Source of the DNA: Acanthosoma haemorrhoidale
Taxonomy: Eukaryota; Arthropoda; Insecta; Hemiptera; Acanthosomatidae
Assembly (NCBI GenBank): GCA_930367205.1
Contig: OV884011.1
Location: forward strand, 41,863,754 to 41,927,753
Direction: 5' to 3'
Length of the DNA: 64,000 nt
The position numbers were made by a program, and so were the translations under genes. Positions 1-12,786 of the stretch are shown in pieces. The number at the start of each line of letters is the position of its first letter. The stretch's first letter is position 1. Under the pieces are notes generated by a model that was given only the letters and a program-made list of their open reading frames with translations, did not search any database and was not told where the DNA came from.

Positions 1-85
1 TCCAGGGTTCAATCAAGTCCCTGTTCAGTCGGTAGAGCATCAGACTTTTAATCTGAGGGTCCAGGGTTAAGTCCCTGTTCGGGCG
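1..85 (+). pseudogene. Chimeric broken tRNA-Lys at array edge
   Basis: Bases 1-26 are a T arm with a 4-nt TCAA duplication in the loop. They are fused directly to the D loop of a second tRNA (AGTCGGTAGAG from 27), which runs to 85. The acceptor 5' strand and D-stem 5' strand of the second tRNA are missing, and its T loop has lost one base (GGTTAAGTCC). This looks like a recombination junction between two tRNA copies that removed an entire spacer. It starts at the window edge, so its upstream part is not visible. Confidence 0.85.
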
Positions 86-864
86 ATTATTTTTTGTTGT
101 AGTATAGGAAATAGTCTAATAGAATAATAAATTAATTAGAATATTTAATTTAATTATTAATGTTCTTTATTATTAATTGGTACCATTTAGCACTATTTTT
201 AAAATTACTATTTCTAACAAAAACTTATTTAATATAAAATATGTTCTTACAGTTAGTGTTTAGGGGAAAATTTGGAAAATTGCGTGGCATAAATAATATG
301 CTTATCGTGACAGGGTCTAAAAGGCAGAAGAAGAATTTCCGCTGGTTCAAATTCGCAAGGTTCGCTGGTGTCAGTGATAGCTTGGGCGAGACCACGGCTT
401 GGACATGGTGTCTTCATCAAAAAATTGTTTAATCTCTATGTCTTGATCTAACTCTTGATCCGCGTTTAAAACTATAATCGACATCCTTTGCTCATCACAG
501 CATCTACTTATTCCTCGTATTTACATACGTTTTTTAGTTATATATAATTTATATTTTTTATGCAAGTATCTGCATATGAATCTACTTATCAACACACCGC
601 TTTTCGCCCATATTATAATGTGAATAATCGGTAACCGCAAAAATTCAGTCCTATTCAAACCGTAACCTCTAGGAATTGTTTTACTTTCTTTATTCCTAAT
701 ATCCTCACACAGTAATAATATTTGTTGCTGTTAACATTTTTAATAAGTTATTTTTATTACAAATACTCATCATATATTTTACCATACGTTATAAAACCTT
801 GTTCTTGGAGAGCGAATACATCTCAAAGAGTAGTAGTAGTAATCGTGAAGGTCATTAACCAATA

Positions 865-937
865 GCCCGGATATCTCAGTCGGTAGAGCATCAGACTTTT
901 AATCTGAGGGTCCAGGGTTCAAGTCCCTGTTCGGGCG
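865..937 (+). tRNA. tRNA-Lys(TTT), D-stem variant
   Basis: Cloverleaf of 73 nt with anticodon TTT at positions 34-36. Position 10 is T instead of G (GGATATCTC), which breaks the first D-stem pair and weakens the A box. A T6 terminator follows the gene. Confidence 0.85.
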
Positions 938-1716
938 ATTATTTTTTGTTGCAGTATAGAAAATAATTTACCAGAATAATAAATTAATTAGAATATTTAA
1001 TTTAATTATTATTGTTCTTTATTATTAATTGGTATCATTTAGCACTATTTTTAAAATTACTATTTCTAACAAAAACTTATTTAATATAAAATATGTTCTT
1101 ACAGTTAGTGTTTAGGGGAAAATTTGGAAAATTGCGTGGCATAAATAATATGCTTATCGTGACAGGGTCTAAAAGGCAGAAGAAGAATTTCCGCTGGTTC
1201 AAATTCGCAAGGTTCGCTGGTGTCAGTGATAGCTTGGGCGAGACCACGGCTTGGACATGGTGTCTTCATCAAAAAATTGTTTAATCTCTATGTCTTGATC
1301 TCACTCTTGATCCGCGTTTAAAACTATAATCGACATCCTTTGCTCATCACAGCATCTACTTATTCCTCGTATTTACATACGTTTTTTAGTTATATATAAT
1401 TTATATTTTTTATGCAAGTATCTGCATATGAATCTACTTATCAACACACCGCTTTTCGCCCATATTATAATGTGAATAATCGGTAACTGCAAAAATTCAG
1501 TCCTATTCAAACCGTAACCGAAAGGAATTGTTTTACTTCCGTTATTCCTAATATCCTCACACATTAATAATATTTGTTGCTGTTAACATTATTAACAAGT
1601 TATTTTTATTACAAATACTCATCATATATTTTACCATACGTTATAAAACCTTGTTCTTGGAGAGCGAATACATCTCAAAGAGTAGTAGTAGTAATCGTAA
1701 AGGTCATTAACCAATA

Positions 1717-1789
1717 GCCCGGATAGCTCAGTCGGTAGAGCATCAGACTTTTAATCTGAGAGTCCAGGGTTCAAGTCCCTGTTCGGGCG
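1717..1789 (+). tRNA. tRNA-Lys(TTT), variable-loop variant
   Basis: Full cloverleaf. Its only difference from the array consensus is G to A in the variable region (TGAGAGTCC), so it is probably functional. Confidence 0.93.
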
Positions 1790-2568
1790 ATTATTTTTTG
1801 TTGTAGTATAGGAAATAGTCTAACAGAATAATAAATTAATTAGAATATTTAATTTAATTATTATGCTTCTTTATTATTAATTGGTATCATTTAGCACTAT
1901 TTTTCAAATTACTATTTCTACAAAAAAATTTTTTAATATAAAAGATGTTCTTACAGTTAGTGTTTAGGGGAAAATTTGGAAAATTGCTTGGCATAAATAA
2001 TATGCTTATCGTGACAGGTTCTAAAAGGCAGAAGAAGAATTTCCGCTGGTTCAAATTCGCAAGGTTCGCTGGTGTCAGTGATAGCTTGGGCGAGACCACG
2101 GCTTGGACATGGTGTCCTCATCAAAAAATTGTTTAATCTCTATGTCTTGATCTCACTCTTGATCCGCGTTTAAAACTATAATCGACATCCTTTGCTCATC
2201 ACTGAATCTACTTATTCCTCGTTTTTACATACGTTTTTTAGTTACATATAATTTATATTTTTTATGCAAGTATCTGCATATGAATCTACTTATCAACACA
2301 CCGCTTTTCGCCCATATTATAATGTGAATAATCGGTAACTGCAAAAATTCAGTCCTATTCAAACCGTAACCTCTAGGAATTGTTTTACTTTCTTTATTCC
2401 TAATATCCTCACACAGTAATAATATTTGTTGCTGTTAACATTTTTAACAAGTTATTTTTATTACAAATACTCATCATATATTTTACCATACGTTATAAAA
2501 CCTTGTTCTTGGAGAGCGAATACATCCGAAAGAGTAGTAGTAGTAATCGTGAAGGTCATTAACTAATA

Positions 2569-2641
2569 GCCCGGATAGCTCAGTCGGTAGAGCATCAGAC
2601 TTTTAATCTGAGGGTCCAGGGTTCAAGTCCCTGTTCGGGCG
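2569..2641 (+). tRNA. tRNA-Lys(TTT)
   Basis: Consensus copy. The acceptor stem GCCCGGA pairs with TTCGGGC, the anticodon loop is CTTTTAA, and the B box is GGTTCAAGTCC. A T6 Pol III terminator lies at 2646-2651. The discriminator base is G and CCA is not encoded. Confidence 0.97.
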
Positions 2642-3420
2642 ATTATTTTTTGTTGTAGTATAGGAAATAGTCTAACAGAATAATAAATTAATTAGAATAT
2701 TTAATTTAATTATTATGCTTCTTTATTATTAATTGGTATCATTTAGCACTATTTTTCAAATTACTATTTCTACAAAAAAAATTTTTAATATAAAAGATGT
2801 TCTTACAGTTAGTGTTTAGGGGAAAATTTGGAAAATTGCTTGGCATAAATAATATGCTTATCGTGACAGGTTCTAAAAGGCAGAAGAAGAATTTCCGCTG
2901 GTTCAAATTCGCAAGGTTCGCTGGTGTCAGTGATAGCTTGGGCGAGACCACGGCTTGGACATGGTGTCCTCATCAAAAAATTGTTTAATCTCTATGTCTT
3001 GATCTCACTCTTGATCCGCGTTTAAAACTATAATCGACATCCTTTGCTCATCACAGCATCTACTTATTCCTCGTATTTACATACGTTTTTTAGTTATATA
3101 TAATTTATATTTTTTATGCAAGTATCTGCATATGAATCTACTTATCATCACACCGCTTTTCGCCCATATTATAATGCGAATATTCGGTAACTGCAAAAAT
3201 TCTGTCCTATTCCAACCGTAACCTCTAGGAATTGTTTTACTTTCTTTATTCCTAATATCCTCACACAGTAATAATATTTGTTGCTGTTAACATTTTTAAC
3301 AAGTTATTTTTATTACAAATACTCATCATATATTTTACCATACGTTATAAAACCTTGTTCTTGGAGAGCGAATACATCTCAAAGAGTAGTAGTAGTAATC
3401 GTGAAGGTTATTAACTAATA

Positions 3421-3493
3421 GCCCGGATAGCTCAGTCGGTAGAGCATCAGACTTTTAATCTGAGGGTCCAGGGTTCAAGTCCCTGTTCGGGCG
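3421..3493 (+). tRNA. tRNA-Lys(TTT)
   Basis: Identical to the 2569 copy over 73 nt, with the T6 terminator directly downstream. Confidence 0.97.
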
Positions 3494-4272
3494 ATTATTT
3501 TTTGTTGTAGTATAGGAAATAGTCTAACAGAATAATAAATTAATTAGAATATTTAATTTAATTATTATGCTTCTTTATTATTAATTGGTATCATTTAGCA
3601 CTATTTTTCAAATTACTATTTCTACAAAAAAATTTTTTAATATAAAAGATGTTCTTACAGTTAGTGTTTAGGGGAAAATTTGGAAAATTGCTTGGCATAA
3701 ATAATATGCTTATCGTGACAGGTTCTAAAAGGCAGAAGAAGAATTTCCGCTGGTTCAAATTCGCAAGGTTCGCTGGTGTCAGTGATAGCTTGGGCGAGAC
3801 CACGGCTTGGACATGGTGTCCTCATCAAAAAATTGTTTAATCTCTATGTCTTGATCTCACTCTTGATCCGCGTTTAAAACTATAATCGACATCCTTTGCT
3901 CATCACAGCATCTACTTATTCCTCGTATTTACATACGTTTTTTAGTTATATATAATTTATATTTTTTATGCAAGTATCTGCATATGAATCTACTTATCAT
4001 CACACCGCTTTTCGCCCATATTATAATGCGAATATTCGGTAACTGCAAAAATTCTGTCCTATTCCAACCGTAACCTCTAGGAATTGTTTTACTTTCTTTA
4101 TTCCTAATATCCTCACACAGTAATAATATTTGTTGCTGTTAACATTTTTAACAAGTTATTTTTATTACAAATACTCATCATATATTTTACCATACGTTAT
4201 AAAACCTTGTTCTTGGAGAGCGAATACATCTCAAAGAGTAGTAGTAGTAATCGTGAAGGTTATTAACTAATA

Positions 4273-4345
4273 GCCCGGATAGCTCAGTCGGTAGAGCATC
4301 AGACTTTTAATCTGAGGGTCCAGGGTTCAAGTCCCTGTTCGGGCG
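4273..4345 (+). tRNA. tRNA-Lys(TTT)
   Basis: Consensus 73-nt gene. Its terminator run is T5 rather than T6, which makes this unit 851 bp. Confidence 0.97.
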
Positions 4346-5123
4346 ATTATTTTTGTTGTAGTATAGGAAATAGTCTAACAGAATAATAAATTAATTAGAA
4401 TATTTAATTTAATTATTATGCTTCTTTATTATTAATTGGTATCATTTAGCACTATTTTTCAAATTACTATTTCTACAAAAAAATTTTTTAATATAAAAGA
4501 TGTTCTTACAGTTAGTGTTTAGGGGAAAATTTGGAAAATTGCTTGGCATAAATAATATGCTTATCGTGACAGGTTCTAAAAGGCAGAAGAAGAATTTCCG
4601 CTGGTTCAAATTCGCAAGGTTCGCTGGTGTCAGTGATAGCTTGGGCGAGACCACGGCTTGGACATGGTGTCCTCATCAAAAAATTGTTTAATCTCTATGT
4701 CTTGATCTCACTCTTGATCCGCGTTTAAAACTATAATCGACATCCTTTGCTCATCACAGCATCTACTTATTCCTCGTATTTACATACGTTTTTTAGTTAT
4801 ATATAATTTATATTTTTTATGCAAGTATCTGCATATGAATCTACTTATCATCACACCGCTTTTCGCCCATATTATAATGCGAATATTCGGTAACTGCAAA
4901 AATTCTGTCCTATTCCAACCGTAACCTCTAGGAATTGTTTTACTTTCTTTATTCCTAATATCCTCACACAGTAATAATATTTGTTGCTGTTAACATTTTT
5001 AACAAGTTATTTTTATTACAAATACTCATCATATATTTTACCATACGTTATAAAACCTTGTTCTTGGAGAGCGAATACATCTCAAAGAGTAGTAGTAGTA
5101 ATCGTGAAGGTTATTAACTAATA

Positions 5124-5196
5124 GCCCGGATAGCTCAGTCGGTAGAGCATCAGACTTTTAATCTGAGGGTCCAGGGTTCAAGTCCCTGTTCGGGCG
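5124..5196 (+). tRNA. tRNA-Lys(TTT)
   Basis: Consensus copy with a T6 terminator. Confidence 0.97.
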
Positions 5197-5975
5197 ATTA
5201 TTTTTTGTTGTAGTATAGGAAATAGTCTAACAGAATAATAAATTAATTAGAATATTTAATTTAATTATTATGTTTCTTTATTATTAATTGGTATCATTTA
5301 GCACTATTTTTCAAATTACTATTTCTACAAAAAAATTTTTTAATATAAAAGATGTTCTTACAGTTAGTGTTTAGGGGAAAATTTGGAAAATTGCTTGGCA
5401 TAAATAATATGCTTATCGTGACAGGTTCTAAAAGGCAGAAGAAGAATTTCCGCTGGTTCAAATTCGCAAGGTTCGCTGGTGTCAGTGATAGCTTGGGCGA
5501 GACCACGGCTTGGACATGGTGTCCTCATCAAAAAATTGTTTAATCTCTATGTCTTGATCTCACTCTTGATCCGCGTTTAAAACTATAATCGACATCCTTT
5601 GCTCATCACAGCATCTACTTATTCCTCGTATTTACATACGTTTTTTAGTTATATATAATTTATATTTTTTATGCAAGTATCTGCATATGAATCTACTTAT
5701 CATCACACCGCTTTTCGCCCATATTATAATGCGAATATTCGGTAACTGCAAAAATTCTGTCCTATTCCAACCGTAACCTCTAGGAATTGTTTTACTTTCT
5801 TTATTCCTAATATCCTCACACAGTAATAATATTTGTTGCTGTTAACATTTTTAATAAGTTATTTTTATTACAAATACTCATCATATATTTTACCATACGT
5901 TATAAAACCTTGTTCTTGGAGAGCGAATACATCTCAAAGAGTAGTAGTAGTAATCGTGAAGGTTATTAACTAATA

Positions 5976-6048
5976 GCCCGGATAGCTCAGTCGGTAGAGC
6001 ATCAGACTTTTAATCTGAGGGTCCAGGGTTCAAGTCCCTGTTCGGGCG
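5976..6048 (+). tRNA. tRNA-Lys(TTT)
   Basis: Consensus copy with a T6 terminator. Confidence 0.97.
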
Positions 6049-6827
6049 ATTATTTTTTGTTGTAGTATAGGAAATAGTCTAACAGAATAATAAATTAATT
6101 AGAATATTTAATTTAATTATTATGCTTCTTTATTATTAATTGGTATCATTTAGCACTATTTTTCAAATTACTATTTCTACAAAAAAATTTTTTAATATAA
6201 AAGATGTTCTTACAGTTAGTGTTTAGGGGAAAATTTGGAAAATTGCTTGGCATAAATAATATGCTTATCGTGACAGGTTCTAAAAGGCAGAAGAAGAATT
6301 TCCGCTGGTTCAAATTCGCAAGGTTCGCTGGTGTCAGTGATAGCTTGGGCGAGACCACGGCTTGGACATGGTGTCCTCATCAAAAAATTGTTTAATCTCT
6401 ATGTCTTGATCTCACTCTTGATCCGCGTTTAAAACTATAATCGACATCCTTTGCTCATCACAGCATCTACTTATTCCTCGTATTTACATACGTTTTTTAG
6501 TTATATATAATTTATATTTTTTATGCAAGTATCTGCATATGAATCTACTTATCATCACACCGCTTTTCGCCCATATTATAATGCGAATATTCGGTAACTG
6601 CAAAAATTCTGTCCTATTCCAACCGTAACCTCTAGGAATTGTTTTACTTTCTTTATTCCTAATATCCTCACACAGTAATAATATTTGTTGCTGTTAACAT
6701 TTTTAACAAGTTATTTTTATTACAAATACTCATCATATATTTTACCATACGTTATAAAACCTTGTTCTTGGAGAGCGAATACATCTCAAAGAGTAGTAGT
6801 AGTAATCGTGAAGGTCATTAACTAATA

Positions 6828-6900
6828 GCCCGGATAGCTCAGTCGGTAGAGCATCAGACTTTTAATCTGAGGGTCCAGGGTTCAAGTCCCTGTTCGGGCG
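6828..6900 (+). tRNA. tRNA-Lys(TTT)
   Basis: Consensus copy. The 5' flank reads GGTCATTAACTAATA, the same context in which the Polinton-like element inserted elsewhere. Confidence 0.97.
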
Positions 6901-7679
6901 ATTATTTTTTGTTGTAGTATAGGAAATAGTCTAACAGAATAATAAATTAATTAGAATATTTAATTTAATTATTATGCTTCTTTATTATTAATTGGTATCA
7001 TTTAGCACTATTTTTCAAATTACTATTTCTACAAAAAAATTTTTTAATATAAAAGATGTTCTTACAGTTAGTGTTTAGGGGAAAATTTGGAAAATTGCTT
7101 GGCATAAATAATATGCTTATCGTGACAGGTTCTAAAAGGCAGAAGAAGAATTTCCGCTGGTTCAAATTCGCAAGGTTCGCTGGTGTCAGTGATAGCTTGG
7201 GCGAGACCACGGCTTGGACATGGTGTCCTCATCAAAAAATTGTTTAATCTCTATGTCTTGATCTCACTCTTGATCCGCGTTTAAAACTATAATCGACATC
7301 CTTTGCTCATCACAGCATCTACTTATTCCTCGTATTTACATACGTTTTTTAGTTATATATAATTTATATTTTTTATGCAAGTATCTGCATATGAATCTAC
7401 TTATCAACACACCGCTTTTCGCCCATATTATAATGCGAATATTCGGTAACTGCAAAAATTCTGTCCTATTCCAACCGTAACCTCTAGGAATTGTTTTACT
7501 TTCTTTATTCCTAATATCCTCACACAGTAATAATATTTGTTGCTGTTAACATTTTTAACAAGTTATTTTTATTACAAATACTCATCATATATTTTACCAT
7601 ACGTTATAAAACCTTGTTCTTGGAGAGCGAATACATCTCAAAGAGTAGTAGTAGTAATCGTGAAGGTCATTAACTAATA

Positions 7680-7752
7680 GCCCGGATAGCTCAGTCGGTA
7701 GAGCATCAGACTTTTAATCTGAGGGTCCAGGGTTCAAGTCCCTGTTCGGGCG
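7680..7752 (+). tRNA. tRNA-Lys(TTT)
   Basis: Consensus copy with the GGTCATTAAC 5' flank and T6 terminator. Confidence 0.97.
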
Positions 7753-8531
7753 ATTATTTTTTGTTGTAGTATAGGAAATAGTCTAACAGAATAATAAATT
7801 AATTAGAATATTTAATTTAATTATTATGCTTCTTTATTATTAATTGGTATCATTTAGCACTATTTTTCAAATTACTATTTCTACAAAAAAATTTTTTAAT
7901 ATAAAAGATGTTCTTACAGTTAGTGTTTAGGGGAAAATTTGGAAAATTGCTTGGCATAAATAATATGCTTATCGTGACAGGTTCTAAAAGGCAGAAGAAG
8001 AATTTCCGCTGGTTCAAATTCGCAAGGTTCGCTGGTGTCAGTGATAGCTTGGGCGAGACCACGGCTTGGACATGGTGTCCTCATCAAAAAATTGTTTAAT
8101 CTCTATGTCTTGATCTCACTCTTGATCCGCGTTTAAAACTATAATCGACATCCTTTGCTCATCACAGCATCTACTTATTCCTCGTATTTACATACGTTTT
8201 TTAGTTATATATAATTTATATTTTTTATGCAAGTATCTGCATATGAATCTACTTATCATCACACCGCTTTTCGCCCATATTATAATGCGAATATTCGGTA
8301 ACTGCAAAAATTCTGTCCTATTCCAACCGTAACCTCTAGGAATTGTTTTACTTTCTTTATTCCTAATATCCTCACACAGTAATAATATTTGTTGCTGTTA
8401 ACATTTTTAACAAGTTATTTTTATTACAAATACTCATCATATATTTTACCATACGTTATAAAACCTTGTTCTTGGAGAGCGAATACATCTCAAAGAGTAG
8501 TAGTAGTAATCGTGAAGGTTATTAACTAATA

Positions 8532-8604
8532 GCCCGGATAGCTCAGTCGGTAGAGCATCAGACTTTTAATCTGAGGGTCCAGGGTTCAAGTCCCTGTTCG
8601 GGCG
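8532..8604 (+). tRNA. tRNA-Lys(TTT)
   Basis: Consensus copy. The 5' flank has GGTTATTAAC instead of GGTCATTAAC. Confidence 0.97.
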
Positions 8605-9383
8605 ATTATTTTTTGTTGTAGTATAGGAAATAGTCTAACAGAATAATAAATTAATTAGAATATTTAATTTAATTATTATGCTTCTTTATTATTAATTGGT
8701 ATCATTTAGCACTATTTTTCAAATTACTATTTCTACAAAAAAATTTTTTAATATAAAAGATGTTCTTACAGTTAGTGTTTAGGGGAAAATTTGGAAAATT
8801 GCTTGGCATAAATAATATGCTTATCGTGACAGGTTCTAAAAGGCAGAAGAAGAATTTCCGCTGGTTCAAATTCGCAAGGTTCGCTGGTGTCAGTGATAGC
8901 TTGGGCGAGACCACGGCTTGGACATGGTGTCCTCATCAAAAAATTGTTTAATCTCTATGTCTTGATCTCACTCTTGATCCGCGTTTAAAACTATAATCGA
9001 CATCCTTTGCTCATCACAGCATCTACTTATTCCTCGTATTTACATACGTTTTTTAGTTATATATAATTTATATTTTTTATGCAAGTATCTGCATATGAAT
9101 CTACTTATCATCACACCGCTTTTCGCCCATATTATAATGCGAATATTCGGTAACTGCAAAAATTCTGTCCTATTCCAACCGTAACCTCTAGGAATTGTTT
9201 TACTTTCTTTATTCCTAATATCCTCACACAGTAATAATATTTGTTGCTGTTAACATTTTTAACAAGTTATTTTTATTACAAATACTCATCATATATTTTA
9301 CCATACGTTATAAAACCTTGTTCTTGGAGAGCGAATACATCTCAAAGAGTAGTAGTAGTAATCGTGAAGGTCATTAACTAATA

Positions 9384-9456
9384 GCCCGGATAGCTCAGTC
9401 GGTAGAGCATCAGACTTTTAATCTGAGGGTCCAGGGTTCAAGTCCCTGTTCGGGCG
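9384..9456 (+). tRNA. tRNA-Lys(TTT)
   Basis: Consensus copy with the GGTCATTAAC 5' flank. Confidence 0.97.
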
Positions 9457-10235
9457 ATTATTTTTTGTTGTAGTATAGGAAATAGTCTAACAGAATAATA
9501 AATTAATTAGAATATTTAATTTAATTATTATGCTTCTTTATTATTAATTGGTATCATTTAGCACTATTTTTCAAATTACTATTTCTACAAAAAAATTTTT
9601 TAATATAAAAGATGTTCTTACAGTTAGTGTTTAGGGGAAAATTTGGAAAATTGCTTGGCATAAATAATATGCTTATCGTGACAGGTTCTAAAAGGCAGAA
9701 GAAGAATTTCCGCTGGTTCAAATTCGCAAGGTTCGCTGGTGTCAGTGATAGCTTGGGCGAGACCACGGCTTGGACATGGTGTCCTCATCAAAAAATTGTT
9801 TAATCTCTATGTCTTGATCTCACTCTTGATCCGCGTTTAAAACTATAATCGACATCCTTTGCTCATCACAGCATCTACTTATTCCTCGTATTTACATACG
9901 TTTTTTAGTTATATATAATTTATATTTTTTATGCAAGTATCTGCATATGAATCTACTTATCATCACACCGCTTTTCGCCCATATTATAATGCGAATATTC
10001 GGTAACTGCAAAAATTCTGTCCTATTCCAACCGTAACCTCTAGGAATTGTTTTACTTTCTTTATTCCTAATATCCTCACACAGTAATAATATTTGTTGCT
10101 GTTAACATTTTTAACAAGTTATTTTTATTACAAATACTCATCATATATTTTACCATACGTTATAAAACCTTGTTCTTGGAGAGCGAATACATCTCAAAGA
10201 GTAGTAGTAGTAATCGTGAAGGTTATTAACTAATA

Positions 10236-10308
10236 GCCCGGATAGCTCAGTCGGTAGAGCATCAGACTTTTAATCTGAGGGTCCAGGGTTCAAGTCCCTG
10301 TTCGGGCG
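10236..10308 (+). tRNA. tRNA-Lys(TTT)
   Basis: Consensus copy with the GGTTATTAAC 5' flank. Confidence 0.97.
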
Positions 10309-11087
10309 ATTATTTTTTGTTGTAGTATAGGAAATAGTCTAACAGAATAATAAATTAATTAGAATATTTAATTTAATTATTATGCTTCTTTATTATTAAT
10401 TGGTATCATTTAGCACTATTTTTCAAATTACTATTTCTACAAAAAAATTTTTTAATATAAAAGATGTTCTTACAGTTAGTGTTTAGGGGAAAATTTGGAA
10501 AATTGCTTGGCATAAATAATATGCTTATCGTGACAGGTTCTAAAAGGCAGAAGAAGAATTTCCGCTGGTTCAAATTCGCAAGGTTCGCTGGTGTCAGTGA
10601 TAGCTTGGGCGAGACCACGGCTTGGACATGGTGTCCTCATCAAAAAATTGTTTAATCTCTATGTCTTGATCTCACTCTTGATCCGCGTTTAAAACTATAA
10701 TCGACATCCTTTGCTCATCACAGCATCTACTTATTCCTCGTATTTACATACGTTTTTTAGTTATATATAATTTATATTTTTTATGCAAGTATCTGCATAT
10801 GAATCTACTTATCATCACACCGCTTTTCGCCCATATTATAATGCGAATATTCGGTAACTGCAAAAATTCTGTCCTATTCCAACCGTAACCTCTAGGAATT
10901 GTTTTACTTTCTTTATTCCTAATATCCTCACACAGTAATAATATTTGTTGCTGTTAACATTTTTAACAAGTTATTTTTATTACAAATACTCATCATATAT
11001 TTTACCATACGTTATAAAACCTTGTTCTTGGAGAGCGAATACATCTCAAAGAGTAGTAGTAGTAATCGTGAAGGTTATTAACTAATA

Positions 11088-11160
11088 GCCCGGATAGCTC
11101 AGTCGGTAGAGCATCAGACTTTTAATCTGAGGGTCCAGGGTTCAAGTCCCTGTTCGGGCG
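11088..11160 (+). tRNA. tRNA-Lys(TTT)
   Basis: Consensus copy with the GGTTATTAAC 5' flank. Confidence 0.97.
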
Positions 11161-11939
11161 ATTATTTTTTGTTGTAGTATAGGAAATAGTCTAACAGAAT
11201 AATAAATTAATTAGAATATTTAATTTAATTATTATGCTTCTTTATTATTAATTGGTATCATTTAGCACTATTTTTCAAATTACTATTTCTACAAAAAAAT
11301 TTTTTAATATAAAAGATGTTCTTACAGTTAGTGTTTAGGGGAAAATTTGGAAAATTGCTTGGCATAAATAATATGCTTATCGTGACAGGTTCTAAAAGGC
11401 AGAAGAAGAATTTCCGCTGGTTCAAATTCGCAAGGTTCGCTGGTGTCAGTGATAGCTTGGGCGAGACCACGGCTTGGACATGGTGTCTTCATCAAAAAAT
11501 TGTTTAATCTCTATGTCTTGATCTCACTCTTGATCCGCGTTTAAAACTATAATCGACATCCTTTGCTCATCACAGCATCTACTTATTCCTCGTATTTACA
11601 TACGTTTTTTAGTTATATATAATTTATATTTTTTATGCAAGTATCTGCATATGAATCTACTTATCATCACACCGCTTTTCGCCCATATTATAATGCGAAT
11701 ATTCGGTAACTGCAAAAATTCTGTCCTATTCCAACCGTAACCTCTAGGAATTGTTTTACTTTCTTTATTCCTAATATCCTCACACAGTAATAATATTTGT
11801 TGCTGTTAACATTTTTAACAAGTTATTTTTATTACAAATACTCATCATATATTTTACCATACGTTATAAAACCTTGTTCTTGGAGAGCGAATACATCTCA
11901 AAGAGTAGTAGTAGTAATCGTGAAGGTCATTAACTAATA

Positions 11940-12012
11940 GCCCGGATAGCTCAGTCGGTAGAGCATCAGACTTTTAATCTGAGGGTCCAGGGTTCAAGTC
12001 CCTGTTCGGGCG
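11940..12012 (+). tRNA. tRNA-Lys(TTT)
   Basis: Last consensus copy before the inserted element. The next tRNA in register would begin near 12792 and is now displaced to 20854. Confidence 0.97.
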
Positions 12013-12780
12013 ATTATTTTTTGTTGTAGTATAGGAAATAGTCTAACAGAATAATAAATTAATTAGAATATTTAATTTAATTATTATGCTTCTTTATTAT
12101 TAATTGGTATCATTTAGCACTATTTTTCAAATTACTATTTCTACAAAAAAATTTTTTAATATAAAAGATGTTCTTACAGTTAGTGTTTAGGGGAAAATTT
12201 GGAAAATTGCTTGGCATAAATAATATGCTTATCGTGACAGGTTCTAAAAGGCAGAAGAAGAATTTCCGCTGGTTCAAATTCGCAAGGTTCGCTGGTGTCA
12301 GTGATAGCTTGGGCGAGACCATGGCTTGGACATGGTGTCCTCATCAAAAAATTGTTTAATCTCTATGTCTTGATCTCACTCTTGATCCGCGTTTAAAACT
12401 ATAATCGACATCCTTTGCTCATCACAGCATCTACTTATTCCTCGTATTTACATACGTTTTTTAGTTATATATAATTTATATTTTTTATGCAAGTATCTGC
12501 ATATGAATCTACTTATCATCACACCGCTTTTCGCCCATATTATAATGCGAATATTCGGTAACTGCAAAAATTCGGTCCTATTCCAACCGTAACCTCTAGG
12601 AATTGTTTTACTTTCTTTATTCCTAATATCCTCACACAGTAATAATATTTGTTGCTGTTAACATTTTTAACAAGTTATTTTTATTACAAATACTCATCAT
12701 ATATTTTACCATACGTTATAAAACCTTGTTCTTGGAGAGCGAATACATCCGAATGAGTAGTAGTAGTAATCGTGAAGGTC

Positions 12781-12786
12781 ATTAAC
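12781..12786. repeat. Target-site duplication, left copy (ATTAAC)
   Basis: ATTAAC here is repeated at 20843-20848. Uninterrupted array units have a single ATTAAC at this point, so it was duplicated on insertion. Six base pairs is the known Polinton/Maverick duplication length. Confidence 0.95.

Larger units (their letters stand above)
1..12786 (+). repeat. Tandem array of 852-bp tRNA-Lys(TTT) units, left block
   Basis: tRNA genes start at 865, 1717, 2569, 3421, 4273, 5124, 5976, 6828, 7680, 8532, 9384, 10236, 11088 and 11940. The step is 852 bp, except 851 after 4273, where the terminator run has one T fewer. Each unit is a 73-bp tRNA followed by about 779 bp of AT-rich spacer. Units from about 2569 to 12012 differ by only a few bases, while 1-2568 is more divergent, as expected of an array homogenised by unequal exchange with decaying edges. 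Spacers contain short open frames of 63 and 70 codons on opposite strands, judged not to be genes. The block ends at the target site of the Polinton-like element. Confidence 0.97.

Noticed and set aside
2050..2075. B-box-like GGTTCAAATTC inside each spacer, suggesting a second Pol III gene
   Set aside because: No convincing A box at the right distance, no cloverleaf and no T-run terminator nearby.
241..12359. 63-codon and 70-codon open frames repeated in nearly every array spacer, on opposite strands
   Set aside because: They are conserved only because the spacer copies are almost identical. They overlap each other antisense, are broken by single-base indels in type A spacers, and show no domain or codon-level constraint.
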